A stretch of 64,000 bases of DNA. Source: Rhizomys pruinosus. Lineage: Eukaryota; Chordata; Mammalia; Rodentia; Spalacidae. This document shows positions 11,114 through 21,419 of this stretch, piece after piece. The notes under the pieces were generated by a model that was not told the DNA's origin, did no database searches, and saw only the letters and a list, made by a program, of their open reading frames with translations. The stretch spans positions 224,990-288,989 of the forward strand of contig VZQC01010403.1 of NCBI GenBank assembly GCA_009823505.1. The letters are read 5' to 3'. How positions within the stretch are numbered: position 1 is the stretch's first letter; each line of letters starts with the position of its first letter. The position numbers were made by a program, and so were the translations under genes.

Positions 11114-11302
11114 TTCTTTCTTTTTTTTTCTTTCTTTCTTTTTTTTTTTTTTTTTTTTTTTGGTCTTTTTGAGACAGGGTGTCCCTTTAGTCCCAGCTGG
11201 CCTGGAGCTCGCTATATAGACCAGACTGTCCTTGAAGTCACAGAGATCCACCTGCCCCTGGAGTACTGGGATTAAAGGCATGTGCCACCATACCCAGTGT
11301 CT
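11114..11302 (-). mobile_element. B1 SINE
   Basis: Reverse B1 beginning with a T-rich tail (T runs with CTTT) and 'ttgagacagggtgtccctt', ending 'gtgccaccatacccagtg'. It forms a tail-to-tail pair with the B1 at 10918-11052. Confidence 0.92.
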
Positions 11303-11799
11303 GACCATTATTTCTTAAAAGTATCAAGGTCAGGACAGCCCTGAGATAGATGGCGGGCCTCATATGCTTCAGTACTGGTATGCCTCAGTTCCCAGCAACA
11401 ATGACACACATAAGCACGCACACACACCAAAGTCATGAAAGATAAGGAAAGATTGAAAAATTGTCACAGAATGGAGGAGAATAAGGAGACATGATATTCT
11501 TGTACATAATATGTGTCTATGTATACATGCGTAAGTGTGTGTGTGTCCCACATAAATGCAATACAGGGTCCTGGATTGAATCCTATAACAGAAGAAAAAG
11601 ACATTAGTGGAAAAAGGGAACTGAATAAAGTCTGTGGGGCTTTTATCAAGCCAGCATTAAGTCCATAGTTTTGATAAACATTCCATGTCTATGTAAGATG
11701 CTAACATGTTAAGGGTGATGGGTAACAGATCTATCTATGGGAACATTCTTTGTAACTTTCCCTATGTCTAAACATAATTCAAAATAAAAAGTAAAAATA

Positions 11800-11965
11800 A
11801 ATGCCGGGCATGGTAGCACATGCCTTTAATCCCAGAATTCAGGAGGTAGAGATCTCTGTGGGTTCAAGGCCAGCCTGGCCTACATAGTGAGTTCCAAACC
11901 AGCTGGAGCTACAGGGAGACACTGTCTCAAAAAGAGCACCCGCCCCAAAAAGAAGCAAAAATAAA
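11800..11965 (+). mobile_element. B1 SINE
   Basis: Full-length forward B1: 'gccgggcatggtagcacatgcc' to 'actgtctcaaaaag' with an impure A tail. Confidence 0.93.
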
Positions 11966-11969
11966 GAGT

Positions 11970-13125
11970 CTCATACCAAACACATACATCTTCCTTTTAC
12001 CACTGGCGGAGGTGAATTATGGGCTCTTTTCTGGCTATGGTGTTTCCAGTGCATTTAGAGTCGTCCTGTCCTGGGGCTGGCTGTGCCATGAATCTCCTAC
12101 CTGTGTTGCAGAAAGAGACCTGGACTAAAGCTAGGACACTTGCATATTCTGTGTAGATTTCCTCAGCTGCAAAATGCAATAAAATGGACAAAATCAACCA
12201 CTCTTAGTCAAAGAAGCTGCAGGGCCAAATGTTTAGCTCTTGACATGGTCTATGCTTGATAAAATCCCAGGTTGCCTACTTTATACTTTTGATCACATAC
12301 ATATTAAGGACCATAAACCTAGAAGTTTGTGTGGTCTAGGTATGTTTAGAAAGCTCTGGCCGGTTCTAGAACATGTACCTCCTTATAGGAGACAGGCCAC
12401 TCAGCTCCAGATGCCTGATTTTCAAGTTGGCTGTAAATCGTAATTTAGGAAAAAAGACACATAATTTTATTTTAAAATATTGATAATTAGTGCTAAGACA
12501 TTTTAAAGCACTGGGCAGAATGTCAGAACATATCTGCTGGCTAGACTTGGCTTTGAGTGTCCAAGTTTTGGGCCTTTTGTGGACAAGTGAGCTCTCTGTA
12601 GCTGGGCCCTGGGGACACCAGCCTAGGTGCATGTGAGTGCAGCAGAAGGGGAGTTCATCCTTCCCTGTCCCAGCTCCCTCACCTCCCAGGCCATAGTTAA
12701 CTACTGTCAGTTTACACTGGGACCATCTAAGCTGAATGGTTTGCTTTCTCCTCACCTAATTAGGAATGCAAAGGACTTGGAGGCCACCAGGTCTTCCTGC
12801 AATGGCCTCCTGGGTTGAGATGAGAAGCCAAGTCACCACTCTACCTGGCTTTGATCCTCTTTTCTTCACTTAGACTCCTAACTACTATGGGACAGGAACT
12901 TGCTGAACCCTTTGATCTTCACTAGGTGTCTCCATGCACAGAGATCCTGTCAGTTCCTCAAGCTCAATCCAGTCACCTGCTTAGTCGGACTCCTGCAAAG
13001 GCTTCCCAGCAAAAACTAAGGCTTTCTCTAGAGAAGTGTAGATGTAAGTAAATAAAAACCTGGCTAATAAATAAAATTCATTTCAGATTTGTCAGCTTTC
13101 TTTCCAAATCCCTTCATGCTTAACA
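11970..13125. other. Mostly single-copy DNA, no gene seen
   Basis: A 129-codon open frame on the minus strand (12366-12755) shows no family resemblance. No repeats recognised. AT content is moderate and no CpG-rich promoter-like segment is visible. Confidence 0.4.
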
Positions 13126-13144
13126 AGCTGCTTTTGTATTTCTT

Positions 13145-13385
13145 TTTATTTATTTATTATTATTTTTATATGTGTATGAATGTACCGTCTGCATGCAGGT
13201 TTGTGCACCCATGTCATGCAATGCCACAGAGGTCAGAAGAGGGTCTCAGATTTCCCTGGAACTGGAGTTCTCCTGGAATTGGAGTTACAGACGGTTCTTA
13301 GCTGCCATGTGGGTGCTGGGGATCAAACCCAAGTCCTCTGCAAGAGCAGTCGGTGCTCTTAACTGCTAGGCCATCTCTTCAGCCC
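13145..13385 (-). mobile_element. B2 SINE, duplicated subfamily ('tacagac' type)
   Basis: A reverse B2 runs from a T-rich tail to 'ccatctcttcagcccc'. It is flanked by 17-bp TSDs, ctgcttttgtatttctt at 13128-13144 and ctgcttttctatttctt at 13386-13402 (one mismatch). It carries the 17-nt internal duplication (ctggagtt ctcctggaattggagtt) and the 'gttacagacgg' diagnostic. Confidence 0.97.
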
Positions 13386-13636
13386 CTGCTTTTCTATTTC
13401 TTAATAAAACTTATTGTCTTTCTTTTAGAAGAAACAGACTGATTCAAAGTCACCAGGGGCCTTTCACTTCCCTTCTCTAGACTGTCAGCCTCTGGACTTT
13501 GGTGGTCATCAATCAATGCCATTTTTTTTTTTTTCTGAACAGGAATATAATACAAAGCTTCATGTCTTCTCTAAGATGGTGGACTCTAGCCACTCTGATC
13601 TCAACATTTGTTTTCCTTGTAGAAGATGGAGTATGG

Positions 13637-13990
13637 GGGGCTGAGGACATGGCTTGGTGGGCAAGGGCACCTAGTGCACAAGCAGGAGGACCTGAGTTTG
13701 AATACGCAGAAGTTGGGTATGGCTGAGTGTGTCTGTACCCTGGCATTGACACATGAAACAGATGAATCCTGGAGGCTCACTGGCCACCCAGCCTGACCTA
13801 AAACTGAGAGCTTCAGGTTCAGGGAGAGACTGTGTCTCAAGGGAATAAAGTGGAGAGTGACAGAGCAGGACACCTGACATCATCTGTCGGCCTCTGTATG
13901 CACACAGGGGTGCACACACATCATATGCTCTGTACACACACTGCACACATCATATGCATGCAAGTCATACACATACAGGCATACAGGAAG
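13637..13990 (+). mobile_element. B4-type SINE
   Basis: Forward head 'ggctgaggacatggcttggtgggcaagggcacc ... gcaggaggacctgagtttgaa', centre 'gtgtctgtaccctggcattgac', 'ggagagactgtgtctcaa', tail with CA-rich sequence. Confidence 0.75.
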
Positions 13991-14015
13991 AGTCAGGGAC
14001 AAAGGCAGAGATGAG

Positions 14016-14036
14016 GGAGGGAGGGAGGGAGGGAGG

Positions 14037-14076
<40 letters not shown>

Positions 14077-14078
14077 GA
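14016..14078. repeat. (GGGA)n(GA)n compound microsatellite
   Basis: About 6 GGGA units, then about 15 GA units, in the tail of the B4 element. Confidence 0.95.
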
Positions 14079-14079
14079 A

Positions 14080-14585
14080 TGAGATGAGAATGGCGATGTG
14101 GAAGAAAAACTGCTCGATGACGTTCATGCCACCCCAAGCCACAGGCCTTGCTTTCTGAATAGACTAGATGGATGATTCTAATCGTTACAGAAGGATTCCT
14201 TCTAAACCTCATGAGTCTCAAGAACAATGAGTGCAGCTGATTCAGGAGGATGTCGGAGGGCAAAGGAAACAGCATAAACCATCCCAGAGACAACACATTC
14301 ACCTTCACTGGGGCTACACAAGAGGAAATGACACAGGGAACAAAAACAGAGAGACTCCCAATAGTACCCGCTGTCCCTTCCCTGGCCCCAGAGACTATTT
14401 TTAGGGCACTGCCCTCACCCATTTTCCTTTTGTTTGTGCTGGTCCCCGAAGTTGGGTGCGGATATGTGTGAAAGTTATTACATACCATATTTTACTCAAT
14501 TATTCTTGTTGGAAGTCTTCAGAATGGCTTGCTCAAAGGATCATGGAGTTCATAATGAAGCCACTTTAAGATTGTTTTTAGAAAA
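14080..14585. other. Single-copy DNA, no gene seen
   Basis: A 202-codon minus-strand frame begins here but owes most of its length to the GA/GGGA array. No exon or repeat recognised. Confidence 0.4.
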
Positions 14586-14589
14586 TTAA

Positions 14590-15000
14590 AGCTGCATGCA
14601 TATGGTAAAATATTTTAAGAAATACTGAAGGCTATAAAGCTAATTATAGCAGCCCTTCCCCTCCTGTCTCCCTGAGGCCAGTAACACATCTCAACGATAC
14701 TGCAAACAATACCTTATCGATATTTCCATTTTAATGAAGGTGTAGAGATGCACGTATATGTGCATATTCTTTTCTCTAAGCAGGGCCAAAGCATATATGG
14801 GTTTGACTTGTCTCGCTTAAAGCACTTTCTTACATGCTGCTCCCACAGCTGTGCAGTAAACTGTTCATGGATATGCCATAACTTATTTAATCATTCCTGT
14901 ATTGAGGAATGCTTGAGTATATATTGCAAAAAAATAGATGTTTCAGTGAGTTATATGTTTTGTTCACATCCTGAAGCATAAATTACTACAAGTATCATTA
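14590..15000 (-). mobile_element. Old mammal-wide L1 (L1M-type) 3' fragment
   Basis: The phrase 'tcatggatatgccataacttatttaatcattcctgtattgagg' matches the antisense of the L1M 3' region in layout. The flanking 'catatggtaaaatattttaag' also fits L1M 3'UTR. Strongly diverged. Confidence 0.55.
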
Positions 15001-15004
15001 TAAG

Positions 15005-15365
15005 TCAGTCATGAACTATTTACTGTATAACTTGGAATCGCCCTCTGCAGCTATGTAAGTGTTAAAATTGAGGTACTTCCGGCTCCCTCCAGGGCAGAAA
15101 AGACCAGGCTGTTCTGTGTGTGCCCTTCGTGGAAAGGAGCTGAGGAGAATGCACCAGAATGTGCCCCTTTAACACAGTGGACACTCAAAGCACATCTGTT
15201 GAGTGAATAAATGAGTCAGGAGCATTCCTCAACAGGTAATCAGCATGCATCACAGTTTCATTATGCTGTGCCCATAAAAGGAACCATCATCATTTGAACC
15301 AGTAAGCATAGATGTTAACCAACTTTCTTTAATAGTCATGCTAATAGGAAAAACATACAATCTGA
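15005..15365. other. Single-copy DNA, no gene seen
   Basis: Nothing recognisable as exon or repeat. One MIR-like or unique phrase near 15170-15230 ('actcaaagcacatctgttgagtgaataaatgag') could be an ancient SINE remnant. Confidence 0.35.
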
Positions 15366-15369
15366 TGTA

Positions 15370-15695
15370 AGTAAAAAAGAATATTCCATACGTGTCCTGC
15401 ATCTTTCTCCCAGTTTTTTAAAAGTTTTTCTCTGCAGAGGTTTATTTTTTTGGTAGAATTTAACTGTATCAATGCGTTCTTTGACCCAGTCCTTATATTG
15501 TTGTTGTTCCTTCCCATTTGTATTGCTCCAAGAGAAAAACTTTAAAAAGACTGAGAGAAAGATGCAGGACATGGATGGCAGAGTGCGTGAACTGGGGTGG
15601 GGGAGGGGGAAGGGAAAGGGAATATGTCTAAAGTGAACTGAAAAACGATGTATGAAATACACAAAACATCAATAAAAGTATTAAAAAACAAAACA
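15370..15695 (+). mobile_element. L1 3' end with inverted 5' segment (foldback)
   Basis: The right part (about 15538-15695) is sense L1 3'UTR: 'actgagagaaagatgcagga', 'gaactggggtggggga', then 'gatgtatgaaatac', 'aataaaagtat' and A tail. The left part (about 15380-15540) is the antisense of the adjoining L1 region ('cctgcatctttctcccag', 'ctctgcagaggtttatttt', 'ctttgacccagtccttatattg'). The same motifs occur colinearly in the antisense L1 copies at 34.8, 49.4 and 63.4 kb. This arrangement is the known product of twin priming during L1 insertion. Confidence 0.85.
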
Positions 15696-15760
15696 AAGAA
15701 TATTCCAAGTTCTAACAATAGACAGGTATTATAAATGGTCACATATATTTGTTCTCCTAT

Positions 15761-15942
15761 TTTTTTTTTTTTTTTTTTTTTTTGAGACAGGGTCTCCCTG
15801 TATCTCTGGCTGTCCTGGAACTCACTGTGTAGACCTGGAACTCACTGTGTAGACCAGGCTGGCCTTGAACTCACAGAGATCAGCCTGCGTCTGCCTCCCA
15901 AGTGCTAGGATTAAAGGCTTGCGTCACCATGCCCAGCCTTAT
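15761..15942 (-). mobile_element. B1 SINE with 20-bp internal duplication
   Basis: Reverse B1 with T20 tail. Inside it the 20-mer ctggaactcactgtgtagac is present twice in direct tandem at about 15815-15854. Ends 'gcgtcaccatgcccagcc'. Confidence 0.95.
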
Positions 15943-16008
15943 TCTCCTATTTTTTGAATGAAATATTTTAAGTAAGAAAAGCACAAAGGCTATGGTTATG
16001 GTATTAGC

Positions 16009-16120
16009 CTCCCTCCCTCCCTCCCTCCCTCCCTCCCTCCCTCCCTCCCTCCCTTCCTCCCTCCCTCCCTCCCTCCTTCCCTTCCTCCTTCCCTCCCCCT
16101 CCTTCTCTCCTTCTCTTCTT
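16009..16120. repeat. (CCCT)n / polypyrimidine tract
   Basis: About 17 uninterrupted CCCT units, then units with CTTC interruptions. Strand asymmetry is total (no purines for about 110 nt). Confidence 0.97.
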
Positions 16121-16121
16121 C

Positions 16122-16197
16122 TGAGAGGATCAAATTCAGACTGTTGCTCGTGACAGGCAGCAGGCAGTCTACTGACTGAGCTACACCCCTAGCCCAT
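16122..16197 (-). mobile_element. ID-like SINE remnant
   Basis: Reads 'ggatcaaattcagactgttgctcgtgacaggcagcaggcagtctactgactgagctacacccctagccc', the reversed tRNA-like ID motif, diverged. Confidence 0.5.
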
Positions 16198-16199
16198 AT

Positions 16200-16605
16200 T
16201 ATTTCTTAAATTCATGTTGAAATGTTTTTATTTTATGGGGTTTATTGACTTTGCTTTCAAAGCTTCTTTTGAATTTTGGAAAGGCTACTCAGTCTCCTCG
16301 TGTTTGAACTGAGGTGGCCGTGTGGGGCTCCCCAGACTTGAATACTTGGGAAGTCACCAGCGTTGAGTTCTAGGGAAGAGTCTGACCTTCACGATTGTTT
16401 CTTCACTTCCAAATGAGGCAATTTGGCTGTTTTACATACATGAGAATTGCAAATGTAGACACTCAGACAGGCCTTTGACACAGGAGTGTTCTCATTTCTC
16501 TGCAGCCCACCTGCTACAAATCAGCCTTTGCCAGCTTCGTGAGCACTGAGGGATTTAGTTCTGTTTTCAATAAATCATTACTAATTTGGAAAAGTTTTAT
16601 TTCAT
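16200..16605. other. Single-copy DNA, no gene seen
   Basis: No repeat or exon signature recognised. Confidence 0.35.
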
Positions 16606-16609
16606 GGTG

Positions 16610-16752
16610 ATTTTTTTTTAAACAACATCTCATGTAGCCCAGACTAATTTCAAACTTATAATGTAAACGAGGGTGACCTTGAACTCCTGTTCTTCCTGTC
16701 TCTACCTCTCAAGTGCCGAGATTATAGGCACAAGCCACTGGGCTAGGCTTCT
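16610..16752 (-). mobile_element. B1-like SINE, old
   Basis: Reverse: 'acatctcatgtagcccagacta', 'agggtgaccttgaactcctg', 'ctctcaagtgccgagattataggc'. About 20-25 percent diverged by eye. Confidence 0.75.
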
Positions 16753-16754
16753 AC

Positions 16755-18565
16755 TGGTGATTCTTGAGGTGACCCTATTGGTCAACTTGAGTGGTCCTAG
16801 AACTCACTCTTAGCTGAATTTGACATTTAATATCTATTTACTCAAGTAGAGTTTGTGTCACGTGGACTTTGTGGAATCATGCATTCACATCTCTCTAATG
16901 AGGGAACACAGAATAGTGAACTATAAAAACTAAACCAAAGAGAAATTGTACAGCTTAATTTTCTGAGTCCCAGGTTACTCTGTCAAGCAAAGACTTCACA
17001 TGAATGATTAATCCTCCTCTCCATCAGCTTCCCGTAGAGCTTCTGTGGTCTGGCACCTCCAGCAAACATTTCTTGGGACTAAATTATCCATCACTCAACA
17101 TGAGATATATTCCTTAGTTTCGTTAATCTTCACAGAGTCTCACTCAGTGAGACTGACACCAATTCTTGGCTTTTTCACCCTTTTCAGCTTGAAATTTGTG
17201 CATCACTAACATTTAGGAGAAAAAAGATAGAAAAAAAAAAAAAAACAAACCCTTGACTCTTCTAAGCCTTTCCCAGCTCGCTTTGCAGCGGGCTGTTCCC
17301 ACACCTGACAGCACACCCTCATCACACCGTACCTTAGAGATGAATTGTAGGTGATATCCTGTTAGGGTGCAAAGAAGGGCAAGGATCCTGGCCCTGCTCC
17401 TGACTCCTCGGCTCTGCTTTGGGAAGGCCACAGGCACTGTTCTGAAATCTCATAGTTGGAGCTCTTTATATATGGAGTGGAGGGAGTTACAGAAATCTCT
17501 CAGCCGTTCAAGGTCATTTGAGCCAAATTAGTAGCAGAATCAGACAATATCTTTCCAGGGACATTGTAGCCTTCCCTTGTGGTGAGAGATGGCTCTAAAG
17601 AAATCCCATCTCTCCCTGCCCTGCCTGCCCCCCGGGGGGGTGGGGGTAGCGAGCTTCTGTTTGGCAGTTTCCTATGAGTGCCGTGACTTGGCCAGAGCCA
17701 AGAGAGGTGATTTAGAACTTGCTCTGGATTACCCAATGCGTCCTGTTACTTTGTGACTTGTGAAAAGCCACCCTCTGCCCTTTAGTGTGTAAGAGGTGAC
17801 TGGAATGGTGGGATGGGTCACACTTGGGGATGATATTACAGGAAGACTTAATGAGGCATCTTGTTCTTTGGAGCCATTAATCCTTGAATAGAATCTGGTG
17901 ATGACATATCACGGTCTGCTAGCACTCTACCAGCTGGAGCAGAAACTGACTCCCGGTGAGTGTTTTCCAATCAAATACATCCAAGAGAGATGGACTTTCA
18001 TTTTAGAGTGGCTCTCGCCCTGTTCAGAGGAGCACATGTTGTCCTTAGGAAAAACATTTGGAATAGTTATTCATCTGATCACAGAAATAGCTCTGGTTTT
18101 CATCAAATCCTTTGACTGTGCTGCTAATTGCAAACCCATTACTTGGTTCAGTAGGTTATAAATCTGTAACTCACATTACACTTGACAGCCCCATCCAGTA
18201 TTGATGTTCAGATTTTAGCTTGCTGAAGTGGTAAGATTTACTGTTGAGTCTGTAAAAGTATCTTAATAAAGCTGCTTACTATAAAATGGATGCCTAATTT
18301 AACAGCAGAACTGTTTTACAGATAAGATTTTGTAAAAATTAAGATAAATTTAGCTTGAAAACATTTTGTGGGAAACTGCATATACAAAAGCAACAATTTA
18401 AAGTGAGGAAAAAAATTTGAATAAAGACATTTCCAAGGAATACATTGAAACTACAGTGAATGTCACAACAAAGTTTATACATATAGATTATTTTATGTAT
18501 GTTTTATTTCAAATGAATGTTTATTTTTAATTCTGTGTGTATATTTCTGCTTATGATAATACAGT
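16755..18565. other. 1.8 kb of single-copy DNA without recognisable repeats
   Basis: This is the longest repeat-poor stretch. It has balanced composition, a short A-run at 17231-17245 and G/C-rich runs at 17625-17645. An 87-codon plus frame (17898-18161) begins MMTYHGLLALYQLEQ, but no family resemblance or paired splice sites were found. It may hold conserved non-coding sequence, which cannot be judged without alignment. Confidence 0.35.
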
Positions 18566-18569
18566 GAAG

Positions 18570-18725
18570 CCAGGCATGGTAACACATACTTTTAATCCTA
18601 GTTCTTGGGAGGCAGAGACAGGTGGATTTCTGCAAGTTTGAGGCCAGCCTGGTCTATATAGCGAGTCCCAGGCCAGCCAGAGCTATATAGCGGGACCCTG
18701 TTTCAGAAAACAAAACCAAACAAAA
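18570..18725 (+). mobile_element. B1 SINE
   Basis: Forward: 'gccaggcatggtaacacatac', 'cttgggaggcagagacaggtgg', 'ggccagcctggtctata', then an impure AAAC tail. Confidence 0.92.
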
Positions 18726-19060
18726 CCAAAGTAGAAAATCAGTGAAACTGAGTAGCAAACAGCACATCACTAGAAGATAATTGCTTTCCTTTTCTCTCCT
18801 TCTTTCCCCCTTCCTGTCTTGCTCCCTCACTTTCTTATTTCTTCCTTTCTTATTTTTCCTTCCATTCCTCCTTTCTATCTTCTCTTTATCATGGAGTAAA
18901 AGTTAGGAAAGCTGTGCTAATTATATGAGATTCTTTATTCCTTTTTGAAGCCACCAGAAAAGCATCAAGAGAAATGTAAAAACACTCTCATGGTGTTACT
19001 ATACTTGGAAATCGGCAGACACTTAATCCATTGACAAGTAAGTTCAACCAAGATTTTTAA

Positions 19061-19250
19061 AAAAAATTTATGTGTTTGAGTGTTATGCCTGCATGTGTGT
19101 AAGTCCACCCAGGTCATGCAATGCCCATGCAGGACAGAAGAGAGCGTCGCAGCAGAATTACAGACTGCTATTAGCCACCATGTGGGATACGAAGCTGGAT
19201 CTTCTGCAAGAACAGCCCGTGCTCTTAACCACTGAGCCATCTCTCCAGCC
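19061..19250 (-). mobile_element. B2-type SINE, old
   Basis: Reverse: 'gcctgcatgtgtgtaagtccaccc', 'ccaccatgtgggatacgaagctgga', 'taaccactgagccatctctccagccc'. TSD tcaaccaagatttttaa at 19044-19060 against tcaaccaagtttttaa at 19252-19267 (one-base indel). Confidence 0.9.
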
Positions 19251-19269
19251 CTCAACCAAGTTTTTAACC

Positions 19270-19650
19270 TAAATGTGTGGGAACATTGAGCTTGATCTTC
19301 CTTCTGCACTTTGCTTGCTTGCGAGGACACTGGCTGAGAGAGATTCCATCACCTGGTTGTGGAGTGGCTCAATTATTATCTGAACCCAGGATGCCTGGCT
19401 CACATTTTCTTGCTCAAATGATCTCATTCAGCAGTTACAGAGGGCACATGTCTCAGACACACAGCATGTCCACCACCCATTCCTCTATCCAGAAGGGAGA
19501 GTTTAAAAGAAGAAACAATGGACACATGCTTATGTCAGAATCTCTGCATGACCCTTTTTTGGAGAAGGTGAAACAGGCACAATGTGTACGGTCTATGGCC
19601 CCAGCAGTGCCCATATAGGGGCAGGAGAAGGGCAACGACATCTGGCTAAG
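19270..19650. other. Single-copy DNA, no gene seen
   Basis: A 113-codon plus frame (19277-19618) has no recognisable domain. Confidence 0.35.
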
Positions 19651-19659
19651 GAGAAGCTA

Positions 19660-20480
19660 CTTCAAATAGACACAAGGAAGCTTATTTCAAGATTAAAGGC
19701 ATGCCCCTCCCATGGGGGTTGTGCAGTCGCTGAGAACTTGGTGCCTCCCCTCCCCAAGCCCAGTCCATCTGCCATCTACCTTAGCAGCCACCCTACCTCT
19801 GCACTGTTCTGGGACACCTAGGAGTCTGACTTGGAACAGCAGAGTGGCCCCAAGGCTAAATACCAAGCAGAGTGGCAGCAAGGCTGATATCAACCACTCA
19901 GCTGGCCCGCAATCTGACAAACTTAGGTAACAGGCAACAAAGGTACAAATACTCACTCAACAAAGGTGAAATCAGATAACCATATCAACAAATACCACCA
20001 ACAATAATAACTACAGATGCCTAGGTCCCATTGCAAAAACACAAACGACATGAATAATCAAGATAATATCTCCTCTCCAGAAATCAACACCCCAGCATAA
20101 TGTTTCCAGAGAAAAGCAACTTAGCTGATACACAAGACACTGATTTCAAAATAGCAATTATCAAAATATTCAAGGAACTCAAGGAAGGTGTGAAAAAAAA
20201 GACAGAATGAAGACAGAGAAAACACAAAACAGTTGAATCAAACAAGTAAAACAATTTTAGATACGAAGTTAGAATTTATGAAGAGACAGACTCTCTGAAG
20301 AAAGCCAAATTGAAATAAAACTCAAAATGAAAAACTCAAGGAGTTAGACTAAAAGCTTATGGGAAAGCTTCAACAATAGATTGATTGGATGAAGCAGAAG
20401 AGAGAGTATCAGGTCTCCAAGACAAGGGAGAGGAGATGGGGTTCATTAATACTGTACACTCCAGAAAGTTTTCCCATTAT
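19660..20480 (+). mobile_element. L1 fragment covering 5'UTR/ORF1 N-terminal region
   Basis: A-rich plus-strand sequence with broken L1 ORF1-like reading. The stretch at 20380-20450 reads IDWLDEAEERVSGLQDKGEE with one stop, matching the L1 ORF1 coiled-coil region in pattern (nRID.LEERIS.LEDKVEE). Upstream (19800-20200) fits an L1 5'UTR-to-ORF1 lead. Heavily decayed. Confidence 0.6.
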
Positions 20481-20499
20481 CAGGCAATCCAAAATAATT

Positions 20500-20950
20500 T
20501 TTTTTCCAAAATAACTTTTAAAAGCTTTAATTTCACCTCCTTAGTTTAATTTAATATTTTATTGGCCTTTCAGAAAAGTTACCAGGAAATTACAGAGTTC
20601 CTATGAACCTCAGTCCCCATGACTTATTTATGAACATCTTACATAATACAATATGGATTTTTTTCAAATTTATTTTTGTATATGTATGAAAGTACTGTCT
20701 GTATGTAGGTTTGTGCACCTGTGTCATGCAATGCGGTAGAGGTCAGAAGAGGGTGTCAGATTCCCCTGGAACTGGAGTTAAAGACAGTTCTCAGCAACCA
20801 TGTGGGTGCTGGGGATCAAACCCAGGTCCTCTGAAAGAGCAGTCGGTGCTCTTAACCACCAGGCCATCTCTCCAGCCCCACAATATGGACATTTTAATGA
20901 GTGTATGTTGGGAGGTTCCCTAATATTTCTTAATTGTCAAACATAGATGG
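20500..20950. mobile_element. Old L1M 3'UTR fragment split by a B2
   Basis: The phrase 'gttaccaggaaattacagagttcctatgaacc ... aacatcttacataatacaatatgga' fits the L1M 3'UTR layout. The B2 at 20658-20879 interrupts it and the old sequence resumes at 20890. Confidence 0.5.
20658..20879 (-). mobile_element. B2 SINE, non-duplicated subfamily
   Basis: TSD acaatatgga at 20648-20657 and 20880-20889. Reads 'ctggaactggagttaaagacagttctcag' with no 17-nt duplication. Confidence 0.96.
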
Positions 20951-21159
20951 ATTTTTATAAAATTCATTTTACATATTTATCTGTATCACAGTATTTTGTG
21001 TGAAAACAAATAATGAAATAATCAAGAGAATGTCTTGTTGCATTTACATGAATAGGTGCACACTATACATATGTACCGAAGAAGATGGAGTGTTACATAC
21101 CACATTTGATCATGGTGGCTATCTCAAAGTTATTGGCAATCATAAAACTTTCATGCATT

Positions 21160-21385
21160 TAAAAAAAATTTACTTTGTTATTTACTTGTGTATATGTGTG
21201 TGCATCTGTGTGTATGCACATATGCATGTGTGTGCCTAGAGAGCCCAGAAGAGAGGATCAGATACCCTGGAGCTTGAGTTACAGGTGGCTGTAAGCTGCC
21301 TGATGTGGGTGTTGGGAGCTGAACTCCGGTCCTCTGAGAGCGCTGCAAGTACTCCTAACCACTAATCCATCTCTCTGTTCCCTTT
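21160..21385 (-). mobile_element. B3-type SINE
   Basis: Reverse: TG-rich tail, 'gagttacaggtggctgtaagctgcctgatgtgggtgttgggagctgaact', 'ctaaccactaatccatctctctg'. Confidence 0.8.
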
Positions 21386-21419
21386 CATACTTTTCTTTAT
21401 TTGGAGGAAATGGTACTTT

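Noticed and set aside
12366..12755. 129-codon minus-strand frame
   Set aside because: No family resemblance or splice evidence, with basic low-complexity composition.
13880..14488. 202-codon minus-strand frame
   Set aside because: Its length comes from the GGGA/GA microsatellite and SINE tail.
17898..18161. 87-codon plus frame in single-copy DNA
   Set aside because: No recognised family, no paired splice sites and no codon-bias evidence. Kept only as a possible conserved non-coding region.
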